Shown here: positions 22,028 through 33,300 of the stretch, one piece after another
Layout of the letters: each line of letters begins with the position of its first letter
Numbering within the stretch: the stretch's first letter is position 1
NCBI GenBank assembly: GCA_009763385.1
Contig: CM019824.1
Span: 142,049,705-142,113,704 of the forward strand
Source of the DNA: Coix lacryma-jobi var. lacryma-jobi
Taxonomy: Eukaryota; Streptophyta; Magnoliopsida; Poales; Poaceae
DNA: 64,000 bases
Reading direction: 5' to 3'
Made by a program: the position numbers and the translations under genes
Notes under the pieces: model-generated
What the model saw: only the letters and a program-made list of their open reading frames with translations
Database searches by the model: none
Told to the model about the DNA's origin: nothing

Positions 22028-24975
22028 ACGACGACTATGAGATTCGTTTTAAACCGAATCTCAGTCGTATTTTGGATCCTCAGGGCAATCTTGTGTGTTT
22101 GATTTCGCCCTTTGGAAAAGTCTTTCGTGCGAATTTCTCGGAGTCTTTTGGCACTTCTCGTTGTCTTGTGGCTGGACCTTCCTCCTCTGATCTTTGGAAG
22201 TGGCATATGAGACTTGGACATTTGAGCTTCGACTTGCTTGCAAGGCTTAGTTCACTTGGCCTAATCCGAGGATTGCCCAAGTTGCATATGGAGAAGGATC
22301 TTGTTTGCCACTCTTGTAGACACGGGAAGAAGGTTGCCGCTCCCCACCATCCAGTGACTCAGGTCATGACCAAGCGCCCTGGAGAGCTTTTATACATGGA
22401 CCTTGTTGGTCCGGCTCGGGTGAGCTCGGTTGGGGGGAAGTGGTATGTGCTTGTTGTTGTTGATGACTTTTTGAGATATTCGTGGGTCTTCTTTTTAGCT
22501 GAGAAGACCGAGACTTTCTCCTTTGCTCGTAATCTGATTTTGCGTCTTCAGAACGAGTTCCCTTTGAACTCGATGCGAGCAATTCGGAGTGATAATGGTT
22601 CCGAATTCAAGAATTCAGATTTTGAGAAGTTTTGTAACTCTTTGGGTTTAGAGCATCAGTTTTCTTCCCCATACACACCCCCTCAGAATGGTGTTGTAGA
22701 GAGAAAGAATCGGACCCTTGTTGAGATGGCCAGGACGATGCTCGATGAGCATAGGACTCCTAGGCGTTATTGGGCCGAAGCTATGAACACTGCGTGCTAT
22801 ATTTCCAATCGCATTTTTCTGAGAGCGTTCTTGAAAAAGACTTCTTATGAGTTGCGTTTTGGTAGACAGCCCAAGGTGAGTTATTTTAGAGTCTTCGGTT
22901 GCCATTGTTTTATATTGAAGAAAGGCAACCTGGACAAATTCGAGTCTCGTTCTTCTGACGGTGTGTTTTTGGGTTATGGCACTCACACTCGAGCCTATCG
23001 TGTACTTAACCTTGACACTAACCGAGTCATGGAGACATCAGATGTCACCTTCGACGAGACCATGGTTTGTCCTTCTTCTCGTTTTGAGCGTGCAGGTGAT
23101 CATGAGGTTGGTGAGCCTCTTTTCGATGATGAGGACGAGGATGCTGAAGATGACCCAGCACCACCTTCACCTGCAGTGCCGCAAAGAGCGGCTTCTACGA
23201 TGACTCACGGCCCCGACACCTCTTCTTCCTGGGGGCCGTGGGATCCGCCACCCCGAGCGGTACCTTTTGTACCCGGGGAGGCACCAGCTGCTGTTGAGGG
23301 GGAGGCTACTTCAGCTCGTGAGGCGCCACGACACATCCAGCGCCAGCACCCGCCTCAGCAGATGATCGGCAGCATCGACGAATGAGTTACTCGGTCCAGG
23401 TCACAGCACATCTCTCACTTCGCTCATTCTGCTTTTGTTGCTAAATTTGAGCCCTGAGATGTTGGACACGCTTTGACGGATCTGGACTGGGTCAATGCCA
23501 TGCATGAGGAGCTAGAAAATTTTGAGAGAAATCGGGTTTGGGTTCTAGTTCCTCCTCCTCCTAACTGTAATCCTATTGGGACAAAATGGGTTTTCAAAAA
23601 CAAACAAGGAGAGGATGGCCACATTGTGAGGAACAAAGCGTGTCTTGTGGCCAAGGGTTATAGTCAGAAGGAGGGGATAGACTTTGAGGAGACTTTTGCT
23701 CCTGTAGCTCGTTTGGAGGCTATTAGGATACTCTTGGCTTTTGCTGCATCCAAAGGTTTTAAACTCTTTCAAATGGATGTCAAGAGTGCCTTCTTAAACG
23801 GCTACATAGAAGAGGAAGTGTATGTTGAGCAACCCCCCAGTTTTGAAAATCCCAAGTTTCCAAACCATGTTTTTAAACTCCACAAAGCTTTATATGGTTT
23901 GAAACAAGCCCCTAGAGCCTGGTATGATAGGTTGAAAACCTTTTTGCTTGCTAAGGGTTTTAAAATGGGATGTGTAGTTAAAACGCTCTTTCTCCTCAAG
24001 CAAGGCAAAGACACTCTCTTGGTCTAGATTTACGTGGATGATATCATTTTCGGTGGTTCTTCTCACGCTTTGGTTGCCAAGTTTACAGATACTATGAGCA
24101 GGGAGTTCGAGATGAGCATGATGGGTGAGCTGACATTCTTTCTCGGGTTGCAAATTAAGCAATCCCGAGAGGGCACGTTTGTGCACTAGGGCAAGTACAC
24201 CAAGGACTTGCTGAAGCGGTTCGATATGGGAGAGGCCAAGCCTCTTCCAACTCCCATGTCGACGACGACTGCCCTGGATGCGGATGTGGATGGAGAAGCA
24301 GTGGACCAGAAGGAGTACCGCAGCATGATCAGGTCGCTCCTCTACCTGACGGCGACACGCCTGGACATCCAGTTCGCGGTGTGTCTGTGTGCGCGCTTTC
24401 AGGCGTCGTCGCGCACCTCTCACCGTCAGGCGGTGAAGCGGATTTTCAGGTACCTTCATTTCACGCCTGAGTTCGGGATTTGGTATTCTGCTTCCTCCAC
24501 CCTCTCCCTTTGCGGTTATTCGGATGCCGATTTTGCTGGTTGCCGTATTGAGCGCAAGTCCACTTCTAGGACTTGCCAGTTTATTGGTTCTTCTCTTGTT
24601 TCGTGGTCTTCTCGCAAGCAGTCTAGTGTCGCCTAGTCTACTACGGAGGCTGAGTATGTTGCTGCGGCTAGCTACTGTTCCCAGTTGCTCTGGATGATGG
24701 CCACTTTGCGTGATTTTGGTCTGAACTTTTCTCGCGTGCCTTTGCTTTGTGACAGCACGAGTGCCATTAGCGTTGCTAAGAACCCCGTGCTTCACTCGAA
24801 GATCAAACACATTGATGTGCGCTTTCATTTCTTGCGAGACCACCAGGAGAAGGGTGATATCGACCTTCGCCATGTCGATACTCATCATCAACTGGCTGAT
24901 ATTTTCACCAAGCCTTTAGACGAATCAACCTTTAACCGGTTGAGGGGTGAGCTTGGTGTGTGTTTCCCTTTTTAG

Positions 24976-26507
24976 ATGGAGGAAACATTTTGGATCTTGT
25001 ATATTTGACTGACTCTTTTGTCCTTCTTTTCTTTTGCATTTCAGCATACGCATTTACATTCTAAGCTTCATGTTTATAATCACTAGAATGTAACTATGCT
25101 CTATGTAGTATGCTCTGATGCTTATTTTGATGCTTGTAGCTTATGCTCCTTCTAATCACTAGTACATGCTGTGAGCTGAGCTATTTTGAAATGGTGAATT
25201 TACTTAATAACTTACAATCTGAAAATGTTCACCATTGAGATATGCAACTAGCATGTGTAGGATATGTTGAGTTCACTCGTGCTTTTCATATATGCTAGGT
25301 TGCTATGTCTCTAGTTCTGAGTCATTCACTTGCTTGGTCTGTTCATATCATGTATAAAATTTGAACCAAGTTTTAGTGAATTGAAAAGATCGAGATGGGA
25401 TTGCTTGTCAACACATCACGGTATCAAGACGGTTTCTCATTGCACTTTGAGTTAAACTTGAGCCGTGTAGTGTATGACCGAAACCATAGCTTTAAGCTTC
25501 TGATTGCTTCGGCATAGGCTTCGCTCGGTTGAAAAGTTAGGCAATGACAAGCTTTCAACCTCTCGCAATCACATGCTAATAATTGACCTTGTGTAATTTC
25601 ACCGCTGCAACTCCGATCTAAAGTTGAATTCACAAGTGTATGTTTCATTCTTAAGCATGATGATTGAACTTTGCTAGGGGTAGTTCACCTTGTATACATG
25701 TTTAGCACTTGCTCAGACTCCTGTTTATACATTGCTAGTGCTATTTTGATGGTGAATACCTTTTGACTCAAAACTGCTCATTTCTACTCATATGTTCATA
25801 TTTCATATCTGGTGATCAGTTTGAGCCTTTGCTGAGCTTGTATGCTGTTGTTGAGTCTTTGGAGTTATACTGTTTAGAGCATCTTTGCATTCTCCTGAAT
25901 ATATGCCTGAAGCTGCTAACTTGCATTTTGACTCATATGCATGTTGGAAGGGGGAGAATCTCCCATGTTCGCACTTTTTGTTGGTGCCTTTTCTGATGGG
26001 GAGAGTCCTTTACTTGATTAGTGCATTTTCAACTAAGGGGGAGAATTTGCAAATCATTTGTGCTTCCCGAGTGTCCATTTGAGGGGGAGGTCCCAGGAGG
26101 AGAGTTTGCATGTCTCCTGGATGTTCATCTAAGGGGGAGTTTTGCTGTCTCTTGCTGGCCGAAAGGCATTGGTATCGAGCTTTCTTTGCTAGTTGTGTTG
26201 AGCCTCTGTGCCTCTATCTTGAGGGACTAGCATTTTGCTTCGATTTTCCAATTGGTATTTGCTAGCGGTGTTGAGCCTGTTCTACCTCTTCTTGAGGGCT
26301 AGCTTTGCTTTGCTTGGTTGCGTCGAGCCGTTGCCCATGTCTTTGGGGACCAAGTTCTTTCGCTCTTTCCACTTGACCTTCTTCGGCTTTGCTATGCTTT
26401 TGGGTCATTTGGTTGAGTTTTCTCCTTCTCCTTCCTCCTTCTTCCTTATTCTTCTTTTCATTATGATTTGTGTGAGTAGTTGACAATGCACTCATCAAGG
26501 AGGAGAT
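24976..26507 (+). other. Sirevirus F 3' non-coding region with multiple polypurine tracts
   Basis: About 1.5 kb without a supported gene. GGGGGAG tracts occur near 25951, 26037, 26083 and 26133, and the terminal tract AAGGAGGAGAT (26497-26507) abuts the 3' LTR. Repeated polypurine tracts are a known mark of Sireviruses. The terminal tract is less pure than that of B (AAGGGGGAGA). Confidence 0.75.
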
Positions 26508-28503
26508 TGCGGATACATGGGTGTATGCCGGGTCTCTGAGTGTTGAGTGATTGTCAACTGGGATGATGCGCATGTTCTTTGGCTTGTGTTGTGCAGGTGT
26601 CGAGCACGGATACAGTGATCGACGGCGAGGTGAAGGTCAAGTTGAGATGTGCCGTGCCGATGGACCGGGTGCGGTGAAGGATGGGCGTGCCGTGCGACGG
26701 ACGTGCCATGCCGAGGTACCGAGCGGTGAAGGGCGGACGTGAGGCTTGGACTGAGGGACCAGAGGCCCGAGGATCAGCTGTGGTGGCTGGCAGCCTGTGA
26801 CGACGACAAGTGAAGAAGTGCGGTCATGTGTTGCCTGAGTCGTGGACTCAGGGACACGTGTCGGTGGACGGGGTGCACGGGCTGTGCATCCCCTCTACGA
26901 CGTCGGTTTGGTGGTAGAGCCAGAGAAAAACCATCGGATGGACGGTTTCCAGGTTTGGGCCTCAAAACCTGGGCGTGGACGGTTTCCGAGTTTGGCCACA
27001 AAACTCGAGTTGAGGACGGTTTCTAGGTTTGGGCCTCAAAACCTGGGCGCTGAGGGTTTGCTGAGTCTGGCCTCAAAACTCAGAGGCTGATGGGCTGGTT
27101 TCCCGGTTTGGGCCTCAAAACCGGGGGTTGGATGGAAAAGGCTGGTTTCCCGGTTTGGGCCACAAAACCGGGGGTGCAGAGCGAGGGCGGCACGTGGCAG
27201 CGATCCGGAGGTTGCGTCGAGGCAACGCTTCGGTTTGTGCGGGCGTGGCCGTCGGATACACCTACCACCGAGTTGGTCCAGAATAACCCTAGGGTTTAGC
27301 TGGTTCGCTCTGTAATTAGATTAGAGAGGGGTAGAGTAGGAAATAGACTTAGGCTAGTAGTAGGATAAGTAGTCGGGAGACACCTTCCTCCCAAATATCT
27401 CAGTCATTTGCTCTTTCGCACTTAGGGTCTCCTGCTCTCCCATCCCCTGCTGTAGCAAGCTGAGATCCGCAGAGAGACTTGCCTCTGTGTACTGTTGATT
27501 CTGAGGAAGTGAGGTCGTATCCTCATTGTTGTAGCGTGTGTTTGCGCTTGGGCTGCAAGATCGTGGTGTCGATTCGCGTTTTGGTTGTGTTCTTCGCGGA
27601 ATCCTTTTTCTCCATGATTTTCCCGTCGTTTGATCTCTTTGCTCGGTTCATCTTTTGCGAATCCGTTTGAACCAAGTTGTTCTAGATCGTGAGGCACTTC
27701 TTTCCACCGAAGGAATTAACCACTAACCTCACGGTCTAGGAGATCGATCGATTTTTCGTTTCGGGTCAAGTTTTCTCCCTTCCCCCGAAATTCTTCGATT
27801 CATCGATTTGGAGATAGGTTCGAGCCATGATCTCTTAGGGATAGCTCACTATACTCCTTTTGACTCTTCTCACCAAGTTTGATCCCTAGAGGATTCGTCT
27901 TGGATGAGTTAGAGTCGAATCGGTGGACGAACAGTGCAATCGCGGGGTGACCGGACGCTGGGCTCGGGGTGACCGGACGCTGACTCCGTGCGTCCGGTCG
28001 TTGAACGTTTAGCGTGTTCATTTTGTTCCTGACCGGACGCTAGCTTCCTTGTGTGACCGGACTCGACGGTAGTCCTGTTCATCAGGGTTTGGCACTTGTG
28101 ACCGGACGCAGGGGAACCCACCGGAAGCTCTCTCCCAGAGTCCGGTCAGTTCCAGAGAGGTTCCCGAGTGGGATTTTGGTGACCAGACGCGTCCGGTCCC
28201 TACTGACCGGACGCTGGCCAGAGTCCGGTCGAGTTTGTTTTGCGCATTTTCGTTCGCGGTTCGCCCGTTCGTTGACGGATTCGGATTCCGTCTTTTGCGT
28301 AGGCTTTCTAGAGTTGTGTAGTGTCCCGCTGTGCTTCTTGGAAGCATCCACCCTACATCTAGGGTCGTGGACATTAGCAAGCTCTAGGGTTTGTCTTTTG
28401 GGGTGATTCTCGGGACAGTGGCTACTAGTTTCTGAAAGGAAATTTTGAAGCTCCCATTCACCCCCCCCCTCTGGTCGCTTTCTGGTTGCTTCTCGGTCCT
28501 TCA
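26508..28503 (+). mobile_element. 3' LTR of Sirevirus F
   Basis: 1996 bp, begins TGCGGATACATGG and ends TCGGTCCTTCA, followed by the target duplication GCACC. It differs from the 5' LTR by about 30 substitutions or small indels, concentrated in the last 400 bp around the ACCGGACG motif cluster. The hairpin array is at 26949-27173. Confidence 0.95.
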
Positions 28504-29493
28504 GCACCATGTGGTGTTGGACGCGCTGAGGTGGGCATGTGGTCTGTCTCCATGCGTCTGGTGAGCGCGGTGCATACCGCTGCAAAAGTGGGATCTAATC
28601 TGAGCCCTCGAGTGCGCATCGAACGGCCAGTGTGAGAGGTGCATGGTCAGCAATGGTTGGCGCCGGTTGACCGCAGCGGCGCGAGGGCCATGCACGGCGG
28701 CGCCATTGCCCGCGTGGCGGAAACTCGCCGGGGCGGCTTGGGAGCGGCCTACGGCCTTATCTGACCTAACAGGATTTACCAAGATGGAGAGGGGAAGGCT
28801 ACGAGCTCACCTAGGGTATCCGTGGGGTCGAAGGAGGTTCCGGTGACGCACACGACGGTGGAGGGCGCGGGAGTGGTTCGGAGCTTCGGCGTCGGCGGCG
28901 GAGGACGATACGCCCACGGATCGACGTCGCGGAGTGGCGCCGAGGCCCCTCAGTGGTCCTGCGACCTCGACGCAGGTGATGGGAGGGACCAGAGGTAGGT
29001 GGAGTGGGGAGATCCAGAGCTCGAGCGGGAGCTCGTTAATGGCGGCGGGCGTCGCAGTGGGTGCACCCGAGAGAGGGAGATGACTCGGGGAGACAAAAGG
29101 GGGTGGCGGCGGCTCGTGCTAGTGCACCCGATGCCTATTTGAGAGAGGGAGGGCGAGCAGCTGCGGATGCAATGGAGCGCATAGGGCGGAGCAATTCGGT
29201 GCGGTGGGGTAGAAGAGTTCGTGCGGGAGGTTAGGGAGGAGTCCTAACGTGTGGGCCCCGGTCGTCAGCGGAAGGGAGGGTGAAGCAAGCTGGCTCACGT
29301 TTCGCGCGGGCCCTAGTTGGGCTCGGCCCCAAGGCGAAGTGGGAGGAGGGGAGGGAATGAGTCGGCTTGGTGGCCCACGTGGGAGAGGAGAGGAAAAACC
29401 GGAAGAAGAGGAGAGCTGGCTGGGCCAGCCCGTGGCGAGGAGGGAAGAGGAGGGAATGGGTTGGGCTGGATGAGAGGTTAGGAGAGGGAACCC

Positions 29494-29534
29494 TTTGCCT
29501 TTTCTTTTCTTTTCTTTTCTTTTCTTTTCTTTTT
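29494..29534. repeat. (TTTTC)n microsatellite in D1
   Basis: About seven copies of TTTTC. The homologous place in D2 (44115-44140) reads as short GAAAA-type repeats on the opposite strand. Confidence 0.9.
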
Positions 29535-29876
29535 CAATTCTTTTCAAATTCATTTTGAAAACCCCTTTTCAAAACAGTTTAAATTCAATTCAAGTTTGAA
29601 ACTTTTGAAAAAGGTTTTCCCTAGGTTTTAAAATCAAAACTTGAGTTTGATTTTGTAACACTTTTACAAATATTTTATTTATTTTTTAAATAGAATAAAT
29701 TTGATTCGCCCTATTCGGGTTTTAATAAAATTCTTTTTCACCCAAATAAAAATTATGCAACGGTATGAATGCAACAAACACCTGGTTAGATTTTTCCTCC
29801 ATCTAGGATTTTGGCTATTTTCTTATTAGATTCTAATTGATTTTAATTAATTAAACACCCGGGGTGTTACACGCCT

Positions 29877-30346
29877 CCCTTGCTAAAGTGACCTCCCCCT
29901 CAACAGTAGTTGGTACCTCCTCGGGTGCAAGCGGTACAGCCCGAGGTGGTGGATCACACGGCCCCCATGTAGTGGAAGAAGACGGGTCGGGGCCGCGAGC
30001 AGTCATGGTCGAAGTCGACCCAATCGGCACAACAGGTGGAGGAAGTGCTGGATCATCAATCCCTTCAGCACCTTCTTCCTCATAATCAAACAGAGGTTCA
30101 CCAATTTCGTGATCACCTGCACGCTCAAATCTAGAAAAAGGACAATGCATGGTCTCGTCAAAGGTGACATCGGATGTCTCCATGACTCAGTTAGTATCAA
30201 GGTTAAGTACACGATATGCACGAGTATGATTACCATAACCAAAAATACACCGTCAGAAGAACGAGACTCAAACTTGTCCAAGTTGCCTTTCTTGAGTATA
30301 AAACAGTAGCAACCAAAAACTCTAAAATAAGTCACTTTGGGTTGCT
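29877..30346 (-). pseudogene. Sirevirus C pol fragment: integrase/RT linker
   Basis: Minus-strand copia pol between insertions D1 and G. It contains the end of the integrase domain (FRVFGCYCFILKKGNLDKFE) and the acidic, proline-rich linker (METSDVTFDE, then EPLFDYEEEG, then ARGPDPSSS). A frame change lies near 30240, where a T is lost from the run coding GVFLGYG. It continues into 14162 on one side and 34938 on the other once D1 and G are removed. Confidence 0.85.
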
Positions 30347-30351
30347 TCTCA

Positions 30352-33300
30352 TGTGACACCCTAGTGTCAAGCACTGCATTAGGCACTGCAATTAGCTACT
30401 AAAGAAACATAAGCAATGCATGGCATCATTTCATGTGCATAAGAGTGCTTTTTGCTTTTGTTGAATTGTTGGATTTTGGATTTCTATTTGACTTGATGAA
30501 TTAAGTGGATTTCTACTTGGGCAAAGAGTTTTATAAAATAGAGAATATTGAGTAGAGTGCTTTTTATGTTGGAGTTTTGACCTAGTTCAGATTAGTTTGT
30601 TAAATTAAAAATAAGTCAAACAAAATGATTTATGCTTCAAAATTGGCTTTATTTATGTGGAGGATTTAAAAATGGTTTTCAGAAAAAGTGTCCTATATGA
30701 AAGTTGTAGAGAAAATTATTTTGAGCAACTTTTATATTTGGGTCAAAACCTAGTTTGTAGTTTTTGAAACTGTTTTTGAGTGCTCAAACTTGAAAAATAT
30801 TTGGAAAAAGAAAAAGGAAATGAATTCTTCCCGCTCTCTCGTTTTCGGCCCATCTGGCCTTTCGGCCCAACCTGCGCCCGCTCCCGCTTGGCCGCGCGCG
30901 CTGCTCGCCCGCGCAGCGCCGGCCCAGCTCCGCGCCGCAGCGCCGGCCCGCTCCCGCGCTGCAGCCTGCCGCGCAGGCCCACGCGGGCGTGCCGCTCGCC
31001 CTGCCCGCGCACCGCGCCGGTCGCCTCGACCACGGCCGCGCCGTACGCCGGCGTTTGCGCCACGTGGCCGCCGTCTCCTGCTCCATATCTCCTTCGCCCA
31101 CTCCTCGCCCGATCGTGCCCGCGCGATCACGCAAGCTATCGCGCTCGCCCTCTCCGCGCGCGCCTCGCCTGTCGCACCGCCCTCTGCCGCCACGCACGCT
31201 GCTGCCGCACGTCGGGTCGCTGGCCCCGCCACGACCACCGGCCGGCCAGGGCTCGGCCAAAACCAAGCGCACCCCACTCTCCGCTCTCTCACTCGCTCAC
31301 TCGCGCACTCTCTCGCCCCGCTCTCTCCCTCTCCTGTCCCGCGAACGCCACCCCGGCTCGCCGCCGTTCGGCACCAAAGAGCCGCACCACCGTTCCGCCC
31401 TAGCCAAGTCACCACCGGCCGATTGACCTCGGTCACTACTCCGCCATCGTCTAGATCATACGGTGCGCACGAAGGAACCGCCGGTCGAGCGCTACCACGC
31501 CGACACCACCACTTCCCCTTTCGGTCGCCGTCGCCGCCGAAGGAGGACAAGTTTCCGTTCTTCATCCACCAAGCCTTCGCCGAGCCTCTTCTTCATCCTC
31601 GAGCTTCACCGAGCCAAGGCAAGGTGAGAACGCCAACAAGCCTTAACGCTACCGCCTCCCATCTCCCTCTTCTCCCCGGCCGAACGCCATGGCCGCCGCC
31701 GCGGACCTCTCACGTGGCCAAGCTCCTCTGGAGCCATCCGAGCCAAACCAACCCCCTTGGTAGCTTCCCTAGGGTTTTTCAGGAGCTTTTGCCTTCCCCA
31801 ATTTCTCCGGCCACTGCCGGAAGTGGCGAAGCCGTGAGTCGCCGCCGCCGCCGTGCGCCGCCGCTCGCCGCCGGCACGCTCCGGCCATGCGCTGGCCAAA
31901 CCAACACCACCACTAGATGCGCCTTGTCGAGACGAATCTATCTAGCCTAGCCTCGCCGCCGGAAACCTCACCGCCGGCGAGCAGCCGCCGGTCAACCCTC
32001 TCCCCTGTTCTTCTCTCTCTGACGGGTGGGTCCCGTTGCCCTGTGGACCCTGCGCATCAGCCTCTGCTTGGTTCATGGACCGCGTCCACCGAAGCCGAGC
32101 GCCGGGTGTTTTCAAAAGAATTTTTTTTATGTTTTTCCTTTTTCCAGTAAATGCTTGTTATTTTTGTGTAGCACGTTTTACAAATCCAAATGAAGTACTT
32201 TCAGTTTTTCTAGCTTGCTTATGAGTAGATCTATCACGGAAAAATATGAAAGTATTTTTGGTAGAAGTTTATTTTACTGTTTTTATTTAACTCAGTTTAT
32301 ATGCTTTTGTTGTGATAAATGGAAATAAGTGTTTTCTGGTTGAGATAATTCCTGGAAAATTTTGTGTAAGTTCATGAACCTGTTTTGCACCTGTGAAAAA
32401 TATATGATACACTATTTATGTAGAAAAAGTTACTGTTATGATTAAAAGTCCTTTTTGGCTAATTTCTTAGAATAAATGTTAAGGTGTTTTATATGTTAAA
32501 ATAAAATGTGGGAAAATTGGTGTAGTCTCTGTTTGTGATGTTCAAGTTAAGAAAAATGTAAGCATGGTCTGTTATGTGAAAAAATCTGAAGTTGCTTTAC
32601 AAATGTACTTCTCTGTGTTTTTCTTTAGAAATTCATGTAAGAAATAATATAATGTTTCTGTTCATGGAACTTTCTTGATAAGCATAAAATGTGAAGTAGA
32701 ATCTGGGAAAAATATGAAATTGAGCCTAGCACCCTTTTGCAGTAGGGTTGTAGTTCAAATGGTTTAAATTGGAATAAATTTGTTTATTTTGTGTAGGCTT
32801 GTATGTTTATGCTCTGGCCACAACTTCTCTACAGTAGGATGTGTATGAGTAGAAAAAGGCATGAAAATTATGAAATCTGCTGTTTGACACTTTTTGAATG
32901 AGGAGCTAGTTCAAAGCACCTTTTTGGGCAGTTTTCTTGTTATTTTTATATCTGCAGTTCTGTATTTTATTTTTGGCTGAAATTTGTTCAGTGTAGTCCA
33001 GCAACTGTTGTTTGCCTTTTGGAATTTTCGTGGATTTTTCTAAGTCCAGAAAAGTGCACTTGCAATTCAAACCTAAGTTTCTTTTGAATTATTAAATAAG
33101 AAAAAGGTGAATAAATGGATTTTGTTTTATGAATTAAATAAGTATTTACCTCAGTGTCAAAAGTGGTTCAACAAGTTGGGTTTGTTGGTTTGCAAGAACT
33201 GCTCTTTTCATACCACACATCTTGCACCCGCATTGTAATTATTTATTAATCGTCGCACGCAATAGGATCGACCCCTCCGGAGCCCGACCAGGAGCCAGAG

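Larger units (their letters stand above)
21305..24975 (+). pseudogene. Sirevirus F pol, closed by five stops and a nested LTR
   Basis: Encoded protease, integrase, RT and RNase H. The protease motif DSGCSRHMTG is near 21340. The frame is cut at 21554 by a Cassandra-like insertion and resumes at 22033 (DYEIRFKPN). Integrase has the zinc finger (CHSCRHGKK), then MDLVGPARVS, SDNGSEFKN and NGVVERKNR. RT has FQMDVKSAFLNGY and YVDDIIFGG (near 24035). RNase H ends GELGVCFPF with TAG at 24973. In-frame stops are at 23383 (TGA), 23455 (TGA), 24025 (TAG), 24187 (TAG) and 24634 (TAG). Sister copies have Arg or Gln codons at these places, so each is a single C-to-T change at CGA or CAG. Apart from the insertion I see no frameshift. 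Confidence 0.92.
16548..28503 (+). mobile_element. Sirevirus F, complete Ty1-copia retrotransposon
   Basis: An 11,956-bp element with 1995- and 1996-bp LTRs, flanked by the perfect 5-bp duplication GCACC (16543-16547 and 28504-28508). The internal order is PBS, gag, protease, integrase, RT, RNase H, a 1.5-kb non-coding region and a polypurine tract. By eye the LTRs differ at about 30 positions (near 98.5 percent identity), so the insertion is young, well under a million years at usual grass LTR rates. Gag is open, whereas pol carries five stops and a nested Cassandra-like LTR, so the copy cannot move on its own. It sits inside D1. Confidence 0.95.
14168..29871 (-). mobile_element. Repeat unit D1, probably a solo LTR of a Ty3-gypsy element, interrupted by Sirevirus F
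   Basis: Without F the unit is about 3.7 kb (14168-16547 plus 28509-29871). On its minus-strand orientation it begins TGTAACACCCCGGGTGTTTAATT at 29871 and ends ...ATTGGGGTATCACA at 14168. The flanks are TGCCT and CGCCT, an imperfect 5-bp duplication. A second copy, D2, has the same ends and the same length. TG...CA ends, 5-bp duplications, an AATAAA-like signal near the 3' end and no coding capacity fit a long solo LTR, perhaps of the Tekay/Del chromovirus group; that lineage call is from general resemblance only. Confidence 0.6.

Noticed and set aside
23890..24891. 333-codon minus-strand frame opposite F RT and RNase H
   Set aside because: Shadow of pol on the other strand; no domain, and the same region in C on the matching strand is not conserved as protein.
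30790..31950. 386-codon open frame in the GC-rich part of unit G, with long open frames in other phases
   Set aside because: All frames are low-complexity Ala/Arg/Pro because the DNA is over 70 percent GC with few stop codons. No domain is visible, and no comparable frame exists in D1 or D2.
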